Below are positions 24,442 to 31,373 of a stretch of DNA of 64,000 bases, in pieces. Origin of the DNA: an uncultured Acidobacteriota bacterium (GTDB taxonomy: Bacteria; Acidobacteriota; CAIWXX01); contig CAIWXX010000137.1 of NCBI GenBank assembly GCA_903916735.1, positions 1 to 64,000 of the forward strand. Direction: 5' to 3'. Position numbers and translations under genes: made by a program. The notes beneath the pieces are model-generated. The model was not told where the DNA came from. It ran no database searches and saw nothing but the letters and a program-made list of their open reading frames with translations. Within the stretch, counting starts at the first letter, position 1. Every line of letters begins with the position of its first letter.

Positions 24442-24753
24442 ATGTCTAACAAAACACTGTATGTAGGCAACCTGTCCTACAACGCAACCGAACAGGATCT
24501 GCGGGATCTGTTCGCAGCGTTCGAGCCCGCCGAGATCCGCGTCATTGGAGACAAGGGTTTCGGGTTCGTCGATGTGCCGGCCGAGAGAGCTGCCGAAGCA
24601 GTCGCTGCCACCAATGGTAAGGACGTTCGCGGCCGTACGATCAAGGTCGATGAAGCTCGTCCCCGCACCGCCGGCGGCGGCGGCGGCGGCGGCGGCGGTG
24701 GACGCCCTGGATTCGGTGGCGGTCGCGGCGCAGGCCCCCGCAACCGGTCCTAG
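24442..24753 (+). CDS. RRM-type RNA-binding protein (glycine-rich), copy 2
   Basis: A 103-residue paralogue of the preceding gene. RNP2 LYVGNL and RNP1 KGFGFVDV are identical, and the RRM differs at few positions (IRVIGDKG, ERAAEAVAATNGKDVRGRT). The tail has a longer run of ten glycines and ends GPRNRS. The GGC-repeat encoding the glycine run is likely length-variable. Two RRM paralogues with the same leader suggest shared regulation and perhaps dosage or cold-adaptation roles. Confidence 0.92.
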   Translation: MSNKTLYVGNLSYNATEQDLRDLFAAFEPAEIRVIGDKGFGFVDVPAERAAEAVAATNGKDVRGRTIKVDEARPRTAGGGGGGGGGGRPGFGGGRGAGPRNRS

Positions 24754-24806
24754 GAACTCAGCAAAGCCGTCACAACTGTACTTCCGCACCTAAGTGCAGG
24801 AAAAGG

Positions 24807-25157
24807 GTGACATTGACGGCTAAAATGTGCCCTGGCGTTGATCGCGTGCCGGAGCGAGTCACTATTCTTATGGCTGCTCCTCCGACAACGGATCAATCTC
24901 GGCAGGGCCTTGAACTGGCGCGGCGACTCCGTGCAGACGGGGTCGCCGTTTTTATTTTTTTCTATAGTGACGGTGTCCTCCATATGAGGTCCACAGGCCT
25001 CGAAACACTGGCAGCCTCGGGCGTGCAATTATATGCATGCTTCGAAAGCTGTCGCCGTCACGGGATTTCGATTGACAATAATGTCGTTATTCTGGGCGGG
25101 CTGATCACTCTTGCGGGGCTCATCGAAACGTCCGATACGCTTGAGGCCTTCACATGA
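24807..25157 (+). CDS. DsrE-family sulfur-relay-like protein
   Basis: A 116-residue protein starting at GTG 24807, with CAGGAAAAGG directly upstream. From residue 18 it follows the DsrE/TusD pattern: RVTILMAAPPTTDQSRQGLELARRL, GVAVFIFFYSDGVLHM, ETLAASGVQLYACFESCRRHGI (the conserved Cys position) and a closing VVILGGLITLAGLIETSDTLEAF. DsrE proteins pass persulfide sulfur in tRNA thiolation or sulfur oxidation. Here the following gene at 25424 looks like a DsrF/TusC relative, so the two may form a small sulfur-carrier complex. No dsrAB or tus maturation genes are present. Confidence 0.7.
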   Translation: MTLTAKMCPGVDRVPERVTILMAAPPTTDQSRQGLELARRLRADGVAVFIFFYSDGVLHMRSTGLETLAASGVQLYACFESCRRHGISIDNNVVILGGLITLAGLIETSDTLEAFT

Positions 25158-25348
25158 GTATCCCTCATCCGGAGGCATGTTTTCCCCCATGTGGATGCAG
25201 TCTGCGGCGGAAACGCCGTCGTGAGGGAATCAAGTGGAGTTCGACTGCGTCCGCAATGGTTCGGAGTTCACAATGTGCTTTGCTTTTTGCAGTGCACCTT
25301 CTGAGCGCCGATTCGGGGAGGATCGGTGCGCGATTGTCCACATCGTAA
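25154..25348 (+). CDS. possible small ORF between dsrE- and dsrF-like genes
   Basis: A 64-codon frame overlaps the DsrE-like stop as ATGA, a coupling arrangement. The product has a CFPPCGC start and a basic RRKRRR segment and matches no family I know. Arg/Ser-rich composition argues for chance. If not coding, 25158-25423 is a 266-base gap within the presumed operon, where a decayed middle dsr-like gene could once have been. Confidence 0.25.
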   Translation: MSIPHPEACFPPCGCSLRRKRRREGIKWSSTASAMVRSSQCALLFAVHLLSADSGRIGARLSTS

Positions 25349-25423
25349 GATTGATTCGTGATGAAACGAGCCGAATTGCTACTGAGGGTGCCTCCAGGGC
25401 TGTCGGAACAGCCATGAGGATGT

Positions 25424-25789
25424 ATGAAATCTGTTCTTCTCATTCTGCGTGTTTCATTGGAAGAGCTCGATCGGCTTCGAGAAGCCTTGAGGCTTGCGGC
25501 GGGACTCTCGATCGGCGGCCTCAAAATCGACCTCCTTGCCGAAGGCGCGACTCCATCAGTCCTAGCGGCTTTGTGGCATGAAGAAGCGGCCAACGATGAA
25601 TTTCAGGCGCTCCGGGACGCGGGGATCTGCATCCTCTTCAAGGAATCGTTCGTGGATGATCTGAATCCCCTGAAGGCTTGTGAGGAGCTGTTCCAGCCCA
25701 TGCCGGCTTCGGCTCTCCAGAAAATTATCGACGAAGCATCGGTCCGGATTGTCTTCGAAGATCGAGTTCCTTCACGTGAAAAAAGGTGA
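25424..25789 (+). CDS. DsrE/DsrF (TusC)-like protein
   Basis: A 121-residue protein. The opening KSVLLILRVSLEELDRLREA and LRLAAGLSIGGLKIDLLAEG follows the DsrF/TusC scheme of an alpha/beta protein that begins with a beta strand and a long helix. DEFQALRDAGICILFKESF follows with the single Cys in the strand expected to carry sulfur. GAGGATGT precedes the ATG. Resemblance is to the fold pattern more than to any closely known member. It is probably co-transcribed with the DsrE-like gene at 24807 and perhaps the decarboxylase downstream. Confidence 0.5.
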   Translation: MKSVLLILRVSLEELDRLREALRLAAGLSIGGLKIDLLAEGATPSVLAALWHEEAANDEFQALRDAGICILFKESFVDDLNPLKACEELFQPMPASALQKIIDEASVRIVFEDRVPSREKR

Positions 25790-25963
25790 TTCATGCGATA
25801 TCATTTGTTAGTCGGGACTTTTTCGTGGCATTCCGCTGCTGTTCATCTGAGGCGGTTACGAGGAAGCCCGGCGTGAACGAATCACATGATTTAAGAATTG
25901 GCCGTGCTTCAAGATTGGTCCCATGGAGCCGTATCCTGATGGCCGATGGATACCGAGGTTGGA

Positions 25964-27388
25964 ATGGCTTATCCTGACAGGACGCTCGAGCTCAGCGCGG
26001 ATGAAATGCGGGAGCTTCTGGCAGAAGCCTCCCGGCGTATCCTCGATCACATCGAATCGCTTCCTTCTCAGCCTGCTGTCGACATTGAGGGCGCTGATGA
26101 ACTTGCACGGAGCCTCATCGAACCCCTCCCTGAATGCGGGCGACCCAGCTCCGAGCTGCTCGATCTACTCTTTCACAAAATCATTCCCAAGAGCTTCAAC
26201 ACGGCCGGCCCCGGCTACCTGGCCTATATACCAGGAGGCGGACTTTTCCATTCGGCTGTGGCTGATCTGATTGCTTCTTCGGTCAATCGCTACGTCGGCG
26301 TCTGGGCTGCCGCGCCGGGGCTCGTTCAATTGGAAACGAACGTTATCAGATGGTTTTGCCAGATTGTCGGTTATCCAGCCGAGGCCCGTGGCGTTCTCAC
26401 GACCGGGGGTTCACTTGCCGGTTTCTCGGCAATTGTGGCCGCTCGCCTGGATCGGCTCCCGGAGAATTTTCTCAAAGGAACAATCTACGTATCGGATCAA
26501 ACTCATCACTCGGTTCAAAAGTCTGCAGTCCTGGCCGGTTTTCCTTCGACTCACGTCCGTGAAATTCCATCTGACGAGCGGTTCAGGATACGCTTGGATC
26601 TTCTGGAAGAGCGGATAGCAGAAGACAGGGCGGCTGGGTTGCAACCCTTTTTCATTGTAGGAAATGCCGGCACGACCAATACGGGAGCGATTGACGATTT
26701 GCGGGCTCTCGCTCGCATCGCGCATCGGGATCATCTCTGGCTCCATGTCGATGCCGCCTATGGCGGCTTTTTCATGCTAACGGAGCGAGGACGCCGGCGC
26801 ATGGCAGGGATCGATCTGGCTGATTCGCTGGTTCTTGATCCGCATAAAGGGCTGTTTCTCCCTTACGGCACCGGCTGCCTTCTTGTACGCGATGGCGAGA
26901 AATTGAGGCGTGCCCACAGCCAATCGGCCGCCTATATGCCTGCCATGCAGAGAGATACCGATTTTGTCGATTTCTGCGAGATCTCTCCTGAACTCAGCCG
27001 ATCGTTCCGAGGGCTCGGTGTCTGGCTCCCGCTGAAGATGCATGGGATCGAACCATTCCGTAGGAACCTCGACGAAAAACTGAATCTGGCCGAGAAGGCC
27101 GTTAAGGACCTTCGTGCGATCGATGGCATTGAGATCCTTGCCGAGCCTCAGCTCTCCATCCTGGCTTTTCGCCTCCACAAGCCGGCTCTCGATCAGCATT
27201 CTCTCAATGCCCTTAATCGCGAACTGATGGCCCGGGTCAATTCGCGACGGCGCGTTTATCTCACCGGCACCATGCTCCGGGATTGTTTCGCCATCAGAAT
27301 CTGCATCCTCTCTTTCCGCACGCACGAAGAGCGTCTTCAGATGGGACTGGATGATATTCGAGATGTTGTCCACAGCCTCTCGAAGTAG
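25964..27388 (+). CDS. PLP-dependent aromatic-L-amino-acid/glutamate decarboxylase family enzyme
   Basis: A 474-residue group II decarboxylase (PF00282). Segments in order: KIIPKSFNTAGPGYLAYIPG, NRYVGVWAAAPGLVQLE, GVLTTGGSLAGF (PLP phosphate contact), YVSDQTHHSVQKSA with the cofactor-stacking His, IVGNAGTTNTGAID, LWLHVDAAYGGF with PLP-pyridine Asp263, and DSLVLDPHKGLFLPYGTG with Schiff-base Lys295. It should decarboxylate an aromatic amino acid such as Trp, Tyr or Dopa, giving the amine; the exact substrate is not readable. ATG 25964 is preferred because GAGG lies 9 bases upstream. ATG 25946 would add six residues. Confidence 0.88.
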   Translation: MAYPDRTLELSADEMRELLAEASRRILDHIESLPSQPAVDIEGADELARSLIEPLPECGRPSSELLDLLFHKIIPKSFNTAGPGYLAYIPGGGLFHSAVADLIASSVNRYVGVWAAAPGLVQLETNVIRWFCQIVGYPAEARGVLTTGGSLAGFSAIVAARLDRLPENFLKGTIYVSDQTHHSVQKSAVLAGFPSTHVREIPSDERFRIRLDLLEERIAEDRAAGLQPFFIVGNAGTTNTGAIDDLRALARIAHRDHLWLHVDAAYGGFFMLTERGRRRMAGIDLADSLVLDPHKGLFLPYGTGCLLVRDGEKLRRAHSQSAAYMPAMQRDTDFVDFCEISPELSRSFRGLGVWLPLKMHGIEPFRRNLDEKLNLAEKAVKDLRAIDGIEILAEPQLSILAFRLHKPALDQHSLNALNRELMARVNSRRRVYLTGTMLRDCFAIRICILSFRTHEERLQMGLDDIRDVVHSLSK

Positions 27389-27526
27389 CTGCAGGTTTCC
27401 TGTTTTCTATTCCCAGCGTGGGGCCTGGTATGAGGATTCTGCAACGCGATTTCGATTCCCATGGCCGGACAATTTATGTGCAACCGATGATTGACCGGGA
27501 ACCGCGAGCCGGCACTTTTCCAGGAA

Positions 27527-27859
27527 TTATTCTCCCGGTTTCCGCAATATCTCGAATGCGCGTTCGATGAATTGCTCGATGCTCTTGAGATCCTTCCGCC
27601 GTCCTTTGGCTGGTTTCAGGTTGAGTGTGCGCAATTCTTGCAGTATGAGGCGAGCGGTTTCCTGAGTCACTTTTTCGCCGGAATCGCCTTTTGTGGATTC
27701 GATGGCTTGCGTCAGGCCGGTGTCGAGGCGTTTGAGGCAGTTGCGAGCGCATTCCTTGAGCTGTTTCTGGAGGACACTCAGCTCAACGCGGAGATCGCGG
27801 CGCGGGGTTGATCGAATCTGCAATTCCTGAACCGTCGGGGCGGGCTTGGGTTCTTCCAT
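27527..27859 (-). CDS. hypothetical helical protein, third gene of the kinase-like operon
   Basis: A 110-residue protein of unknown function that follows the two thymidylate-kinase-like genes on the minus strand with only 5 bases between. It is mostly helical and charged: RDLRVELSVLQKQLKECARN, TQETARLILQELRTLNLKPA and KDLKSIEQFIERAFEIL. No signal peptide or membrane helix is present. The tight spacing suggests it works with the two kinases. I know no family match. Confidence 0.6.
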   Translation of the reverse strand: MEEPKPAPTVQELQIRSTPRRDLRVELSVLQKQLKECARNCLKRLDTGLTQAIESTKGDSGEKVTQETARLILQELRTLNLKPAKGRRKDLKSIEQFIERAFEILRKPGE

Positions 27860-27864
27860 GCTTT

Positions 27865-28575
27865 TTACACTTTCTCAGGCACCTGAAAATGCTCGATGAT
27901 ACGCTCGAGCTCGTGCCGCAGCTCTTTGTTCAAGGAGCTTACTGGACGATTGCCGTCGACCATCTTAAACCCATATCGAGCGCTCATCCTGCGGAACTCC
28001 TGTTGCAGCAGCCGCTGGTAGCGGATGAAGCACGTGTACCAGTCAAGGGAGAGGTGCATATCCATTCCGGATTCCCAGTAGTCCAGAAATTGGATTTTAT
28101 TGAAGGTGCGCTCGGCCAGGTTGCGCGGCGAGACGCTCAGATAGAAGACCGCATCCGGCACGAGTGCGATGGAATAGACGGCTTCGACCCATTCACGCTC
28201 AGCCCCGCGCACGATGTCGCGCGCCATCGGAGTGTAAATATATCGGTCCGCCAGGACGATGCTCCCGGCCTGCAGCGATGGGATGATCTTGTTTTCAAGC
28301 TGATCGGCGAAGTCGGTTGCATAAAACAGCGAGAGAGTCCGTGGGCTCAGGATATTCGTCTCCTTGGCCTGACTCAGTTCCTGGCTGACGAGCACGGAAC
28401 GGTTCAATCCGACATCGATGATTGAATGCCCGCGATGTTCCAGCCAATCCTTCAGCAGCTCGATTTGCGTCGATCGCCCCGAACCATCAGACCCCTCGAT
28501 GACGATAAGGAGTCCTTTCAGTGTCTCGATCTTGATGCCCGGCAGTCCCTCGCCATAGAACCTCTTCTCAAACAT
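27865..28575 (-). CDS. thymidylate-kinase-like P-loop protein with Arg in Walker A
   Basis: A 236-residue member of the dTMP-kinase fold. The P-loop reads IEGSDGSGRSTQIELLKDWL, so the invariant Walker A Lys is Arg. Further marks are FYATDFADQLENKIIPSLQAG, IVLADRYIYTPMARDIVRG with the DRY motif, and YESGMDMHLSLDWYTCF replacing the usual lid. The start ATG 28575 overlaps the end of the upstream kinase-like gene by 8 bases, so translation is coupled. It is a paralogue of that gene. The Arg suggests reduced or absent catalysis, perhaps a regulatory half of a heterodimer. Real thymidylate kinase is at 20276. Confidence 0.75.
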   Translation of the reverse strand: MFEKRFYGEGLPGIKIETLKGLLIVIEGSDGSGRSTQIELLKDWLEHRGHSIIDVGLNRSVLVSQELSQAKETNILSPRTLSLFYATDFADQLENKIIPSLQAGSIVLADRYIYTPMARDIVRGAEREWVEAVYSIALVPDAVFYLSVSPRNLAERTFNKIQFLDYWESGMDMHLSLDWYTCFIRYQRLLQQEFRRMSARYGFKMVDGNRPVSSLNKELRHELERIIEHFQVPEKV

Positions 28576-29257
28576 GGGCGCCTCGCTTCGAGGACCTCTG
28601 CCGAAATGCGGACAGATCGATCTGCTCTTCGGTAATTCGGCGGATCTGCTCCTGTTGCTCTTCGATCGGGAGAGTCGCATCGATGACTTCAAATCCAAAT
28701 TCGCCGATCATGCTGTGATAGTTGTCGTTGATACGGCTCTGGAACAGACGAAATGATTCATAAATGTCATTGGATAGATTCAGATCCATCCCTGCTTCGT
28801 GGTATTTGAGTTTCGGCCGACCCGTCAAGATGCGGTCCATAGCCGTCGGCAGAGGCACATTGAAGTAAAAGGTGATGTGTGGTTTGCTCGCGAAACGGTA
28901 GAGTTGACGGACCCAAGCGGGAGAGCAGCCACGGACGGTGTCGCGGGCGAAGGCCGTGTAAATGTATCGGTCTGCGAGCACGATGTAGCCGCAATGCAGT
29001 CGCGGGAGGATGGCCCGTTCATAGCGATCTGCAAAATCGGTTGAATGAATCAGCGAGAAGGTTGTGGGTGTCAACAGGAACTTCTTCTTGCCGCGCCTGG
29101 TGGCGCGACGGACAAGCGCCGAGGAGTTCCATTCGGTGAAAGCGACCTTGTATCCTTCCAGTTCGAGCCACCGCTTCAGCAGGTAGATCTGAGTCGACTT
29201 GCCGGAACCGTCGATCCCTTCAACGACGATGAGTCTTCCCGGTGATCCATCCGTCAT
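28568..29257 (-). CDS. thymidylate-kinase-like P-loop kinase
   Basis: A 229-residue dTMP-kinase-fold protein with an intact P-loop VEGIDGSGKSTQIYLLKRWL and FSLIHSTDFADRYERAILPR. The DRY motif lies in IVLADRYIYTAFARDTVRG, followed by KLKYHEAGMDLNLSNDIYESF. It lacks the REPGGT loop of true Tmk (FTEWNSSALVRRA is in its place), so the substrate is probably not dTMP. Pairs of such proteins occur in some genomes with unknown roles. AGGAAAC precedes the ATG. It is the first gene of a three-gene operon that continues at 28575 and 27859. Confidence 0.75.
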   Translation of the reverse strand: MTDGSPGRLIVVEGIDGSGKSTQIYLLKRWLELEGYKVAFTEWNSSALVRRATRRGKKKFLLTPTTFSLIHSTDFADRYERAILPRLHCGYIVLADRYIYTAFARDTVRGCSPAWVRQLYRFASKPHITFYFNVPLPTAMDRILTGRPKLKYHEAGMDLNLSNDIYESFRLFQSRINDNYHSMIGEFGFEVIDATLPIEEQQEQIRRITEEQIDLSAFRQRSSKRGAHV

Positions 29258-29536
29258 GTTTCCTCCATAAGCTTCTCTGAGTGATGGCGATTCGTGATGA
29301 CGATCCGGATTTTACCGCAAAACCGGCTTCAGATATAGCGATCGACAACAATCGCGGTCTTAGGGCGAGATCTCCGCTCGCAACGTCGTGGCCGTGGATG
29401 TCGACATCATTGGTGTCAAGCCCGGCTCTGCTGACCTGTGCGTTGACAACTCCGATGATTTCGAATGCGGACAAATTCACGATTCGGTTTCGGAGCCGCG
29501 TGGGTTGTAGCCGCCAACTGCAGCCGATCAGATTCT
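29258..29536. other. intergenic stretch with a doubtful frame
   Basis: A minus-strand frame from GTG 29480 (VNLSAFEIIGVVNAQVSRAG) to 29220 looks partly protein-like but overlaps the first kinase-like gene by 38 bases and has no ribosome-binding site or known family. I leave it as non-coding. It most likely holds the promoter of the kinase-like operon. Confidence 0.3.
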
Positions 29537-29719
29537 TCAAGTGGGCTTCGACGGGCCACAGCTGCCGCCTCTTGACCCCGAGGAAAAACTCGAAAGAATC
29601 CGCTCTGGCGCCTTTGCGCCGCAAGCGGGGCAAACAAGATCTTCGGCTGAGTCCCCGAGATGCTGCTGCACTTCAAAATGACGGCCGCATTCCCGGCATT
29701 CATATTCGTCGATGGGCAT
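29537..29719 (-). CDS. FmdB-type zinc-ribbon protein
   Basis: A 60-residue protein with the FmdB/CxxC_CxxC_SSSS signature: MPIDEYECRECGRHFEV with the first CxxC, LVCPACGAKAPERILSSF with the second, and a Ser/Gly-rich tail (SSGSRGGSCGPSKPT). Such proteins are putative regulators or zinc carriers of unsettled role. It starts 10 bases after the CoA-binding protein gene stops, on the same strand, so the two form an operon. Confidence 0.85.
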   Translation of the reverse strand: MPIDEYECRECGRHFEVQQHLGDSAEDLVCPACGAKAPERILSSFSSGSRGGSCGPSKPT

Positions 29720-29729
29720 ATGGATGACC

Positions 29730-30113
29730 TCACGCGTGATGAATCAGGACGCAGGTTCCGTGGATGCAGGCGATGCCGTTCTGTTCACAGAAATCAATCG
29801 CGGCTCGAGATTCAGCTCCAGGCTGCATCCAAACAAGGCGGATCCCCAGTCGAGCACATTCTTCCACGACCTTCTCTGTGACAGCCGGGGTGACGACAAA
29901 ATCAACCGCGTCGATTTTTTCGGGGATGTCCGTGAGACTCGAATAGACTTTGTGCCCGTCGATTGTCTTGAGGATCGGGTGTACTGGAAGGACGTTGTAC
30001 CCGCGGTCCAGGAGGTTCCGGAAAATGATATATCCAAAGCGCCCGGGCCGGTTTGTCGCGCCGACGACGGCGATCGTCTTTTTATTGAGGAATTCGCTGA
30101 TATGATCTTGCAT
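29730..30113 (-). CDS. CoA-binding Rossmann-fold protein (YccU/CoA_binding_2)
   Basis: A 127-residue single-domain CoA-binding protein (PF13380 type). It shows KTIAVVGATNRPGRFGYIIF with the GxTxxPxR-like nucleotide loop, NVLPVHPILKTIDGHKVYSS, DAVDFVVTPAVTEKVVEECA, LVWMQPGAESRAAIDFCEQN and IACIHGTCVLI. Homologues bind CoA or acyl-CoA and are linked to protein acylation or thiol homeostasis, and the exact role is unknown. The start at 30113 is chosen because family homology begins there; an upstream in-frame start at 30224 adds 37 unrelated residues. Divergent from galE. Confidence 0.82.
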   Translation of the reverse strand: MQDHISEFLNKKTIAVVGATNRPGRFGYIIFRNLLDRGYNVLPVHPILKTIDGHKVYSSLTDIPEKIDAVDFVVTPAVTEKVVEECARLGIRLVWMQPGAESRAAIDFCEQNGIACIHGTCVLIHHA

Positions 30114-30266
30114 CTTTTCTATTATGACAGCAATCATTTGCAACTCAAATTCGGCATAAACTGAGAGGATATGTGTTTTGAAAAAGATCCTCAAGACACT
30201 CGGTCCGGCTTGCGATTTTGTCATCGAGCTTCTGCATCATAGAATGAGGGCGGAGGTGACAGGCAG

Positions 30267-31259
30267 ATGACGGTTCTTGTGACAGGTGGAGCGGGATATA
30301 TCGGAAGTGTCACGGCGCGAGCGATCGAGGCGAGAGGTGAGCATGTCATCGTTCTGGATAATTTCTCGACAGGACATCGTCAGATCGAGGGCCTGCTGCC
30401 CGGAGTTGATTTCATCGAAGGGGATTATTCCGATCGCGATATTTTGCAGAATATTTTTTCGAAGAAAAGAGCCATCGATGCGGTTATTCATTTCGCCGGG
30501 ATGACACTCGTGGGCGAGTCTATGGATCGGCCATCCGACTATGTGCGCATGAACTTCGTCGGCACGTTAACACTCCTGGAGGAAATGGCCGCCCGAAACG
30601 TACATCATTTCATCTTTTCTTCGTCCGCGGCGACTTTTGGTGTCGCGGAGCAAGTACCGATCGATGAGAAACATCCTCAAAGGCCCATCAATCCTTATGG
30701 ATGGAGCAAAAAGGCCGTCGAGGATCTGCTTCCGTATCTGAAGGGAGTCGGTGGCCCGGCATACATTGGGTTGCGATACTTCAACGCCGCCGGCGCCGCT
30801 AGAGACGGTCTGCTCGGAGAAGTGCATCGGCCGGAAACCCATCTCATACCCAACATCCTCAATGCCGCTCTGACAGGCTCGGCTTTCCATATTTTCGGGA
30901 CTGATTATCCGACAGACGACGGAACCTGCGAACGCGACTATATTCATATCGAAGACCTTGCGGAGGCGCATGTGCTCGCTCTGTACGCGCTGCGTCGAGG
31001 GCATGACTCGGGCTTTTACAATCTCGGCAATGGACAAAGGGCGTCGATTCTGCGGGTCCTGGAGACAGCACGGTGCGTCACAGGACTTTCGATCTCCGTC
31101 ATTGAATCGATCCGCCGTCCGGGCGATCCACCGATCCTTGTCGCCAGTTCAGACAGAATCAAACACGATCTGAACTGGAAACCTCAGCGGGAAGATCTTG
31201 CCGTCATCATCGAAGATGCGTGGCGATTCTTAAGAGAGCACCCGGACGGGTACCGATAA
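30267..31259 (+). CDS. galE: UDP-glucose 4-epimerase
   Basis: A 330-residue extended SDR. The NAD-binding GGAGYIG is at residues 7-13, followed by LDNFSTGHRQIE, FAGMTLVGESM, FSSSAATFG, and the catalytic YGWSK with Tyr144 and Lys148. LRYFNAAGA, THLIPNILNAALTG and the GTDYPTDDGTCERDYIHIED block are the UDP-sugar site of GalE. It interconverts UDP-glucose and UDP-galactose for envelope glycans or galactose use, which connects loosely with the alpha-galactosidase at 10350. Monocistronic and divergent from the CoA-binding gene. Confidence 0.93.
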   Translation: MTVLVTGGAGYIGSVTARAIEARGEHVIVLDNFSTGHRQIEGLLPGVDFIEGDYSDRDILQNIFSKKRAIDAVIHFAGMTLVGESMDRPSDYVRMNFVGTLTLLEEMAARNVHHFIFSSSAATFGVAEQVPIDEKHPQRPINPYGWSKKAVEDLLPYLKGVGGPAYIGLRYFNAAGAARDGLLGEVHRPETHLIPNILNAALTGSAFHIFGTDYPTDDGTCERDYIHIEDLAEAHVLALYALRRGHDSGFYNLGNGQRASILRVLETARCVTGLSISVIESIRRPGDPPILVASSDRIKHDLNWKPQREDLAVIIEDAWRFLREHPDGYR

Positions 31260-31373
31260 AAGCCGTCGGCCGCCGGCTTCCATCAGTACCCGCCGCTCCT
31301 CGCACTGGTGCTCGGATCGTTCATGGATCCGTGGTCGTCGATTCGCAAACATCATCGGGGCCTGGTATTCATT

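Noticed and set aside
25165-25593. 142-codon minus-strand frame and 115-codon plus frame across the gap before the DsrF-like gene
   Set aside because: Ser/Arg-rich, overlapping better genes, and without recognisable motifs.
29220-29633. 137-codon minus-strand frame across fmdB and the kinase-like start
   Set aside because: It overlaps two better supported genes and has no known domain, although part of it looks protein-like.
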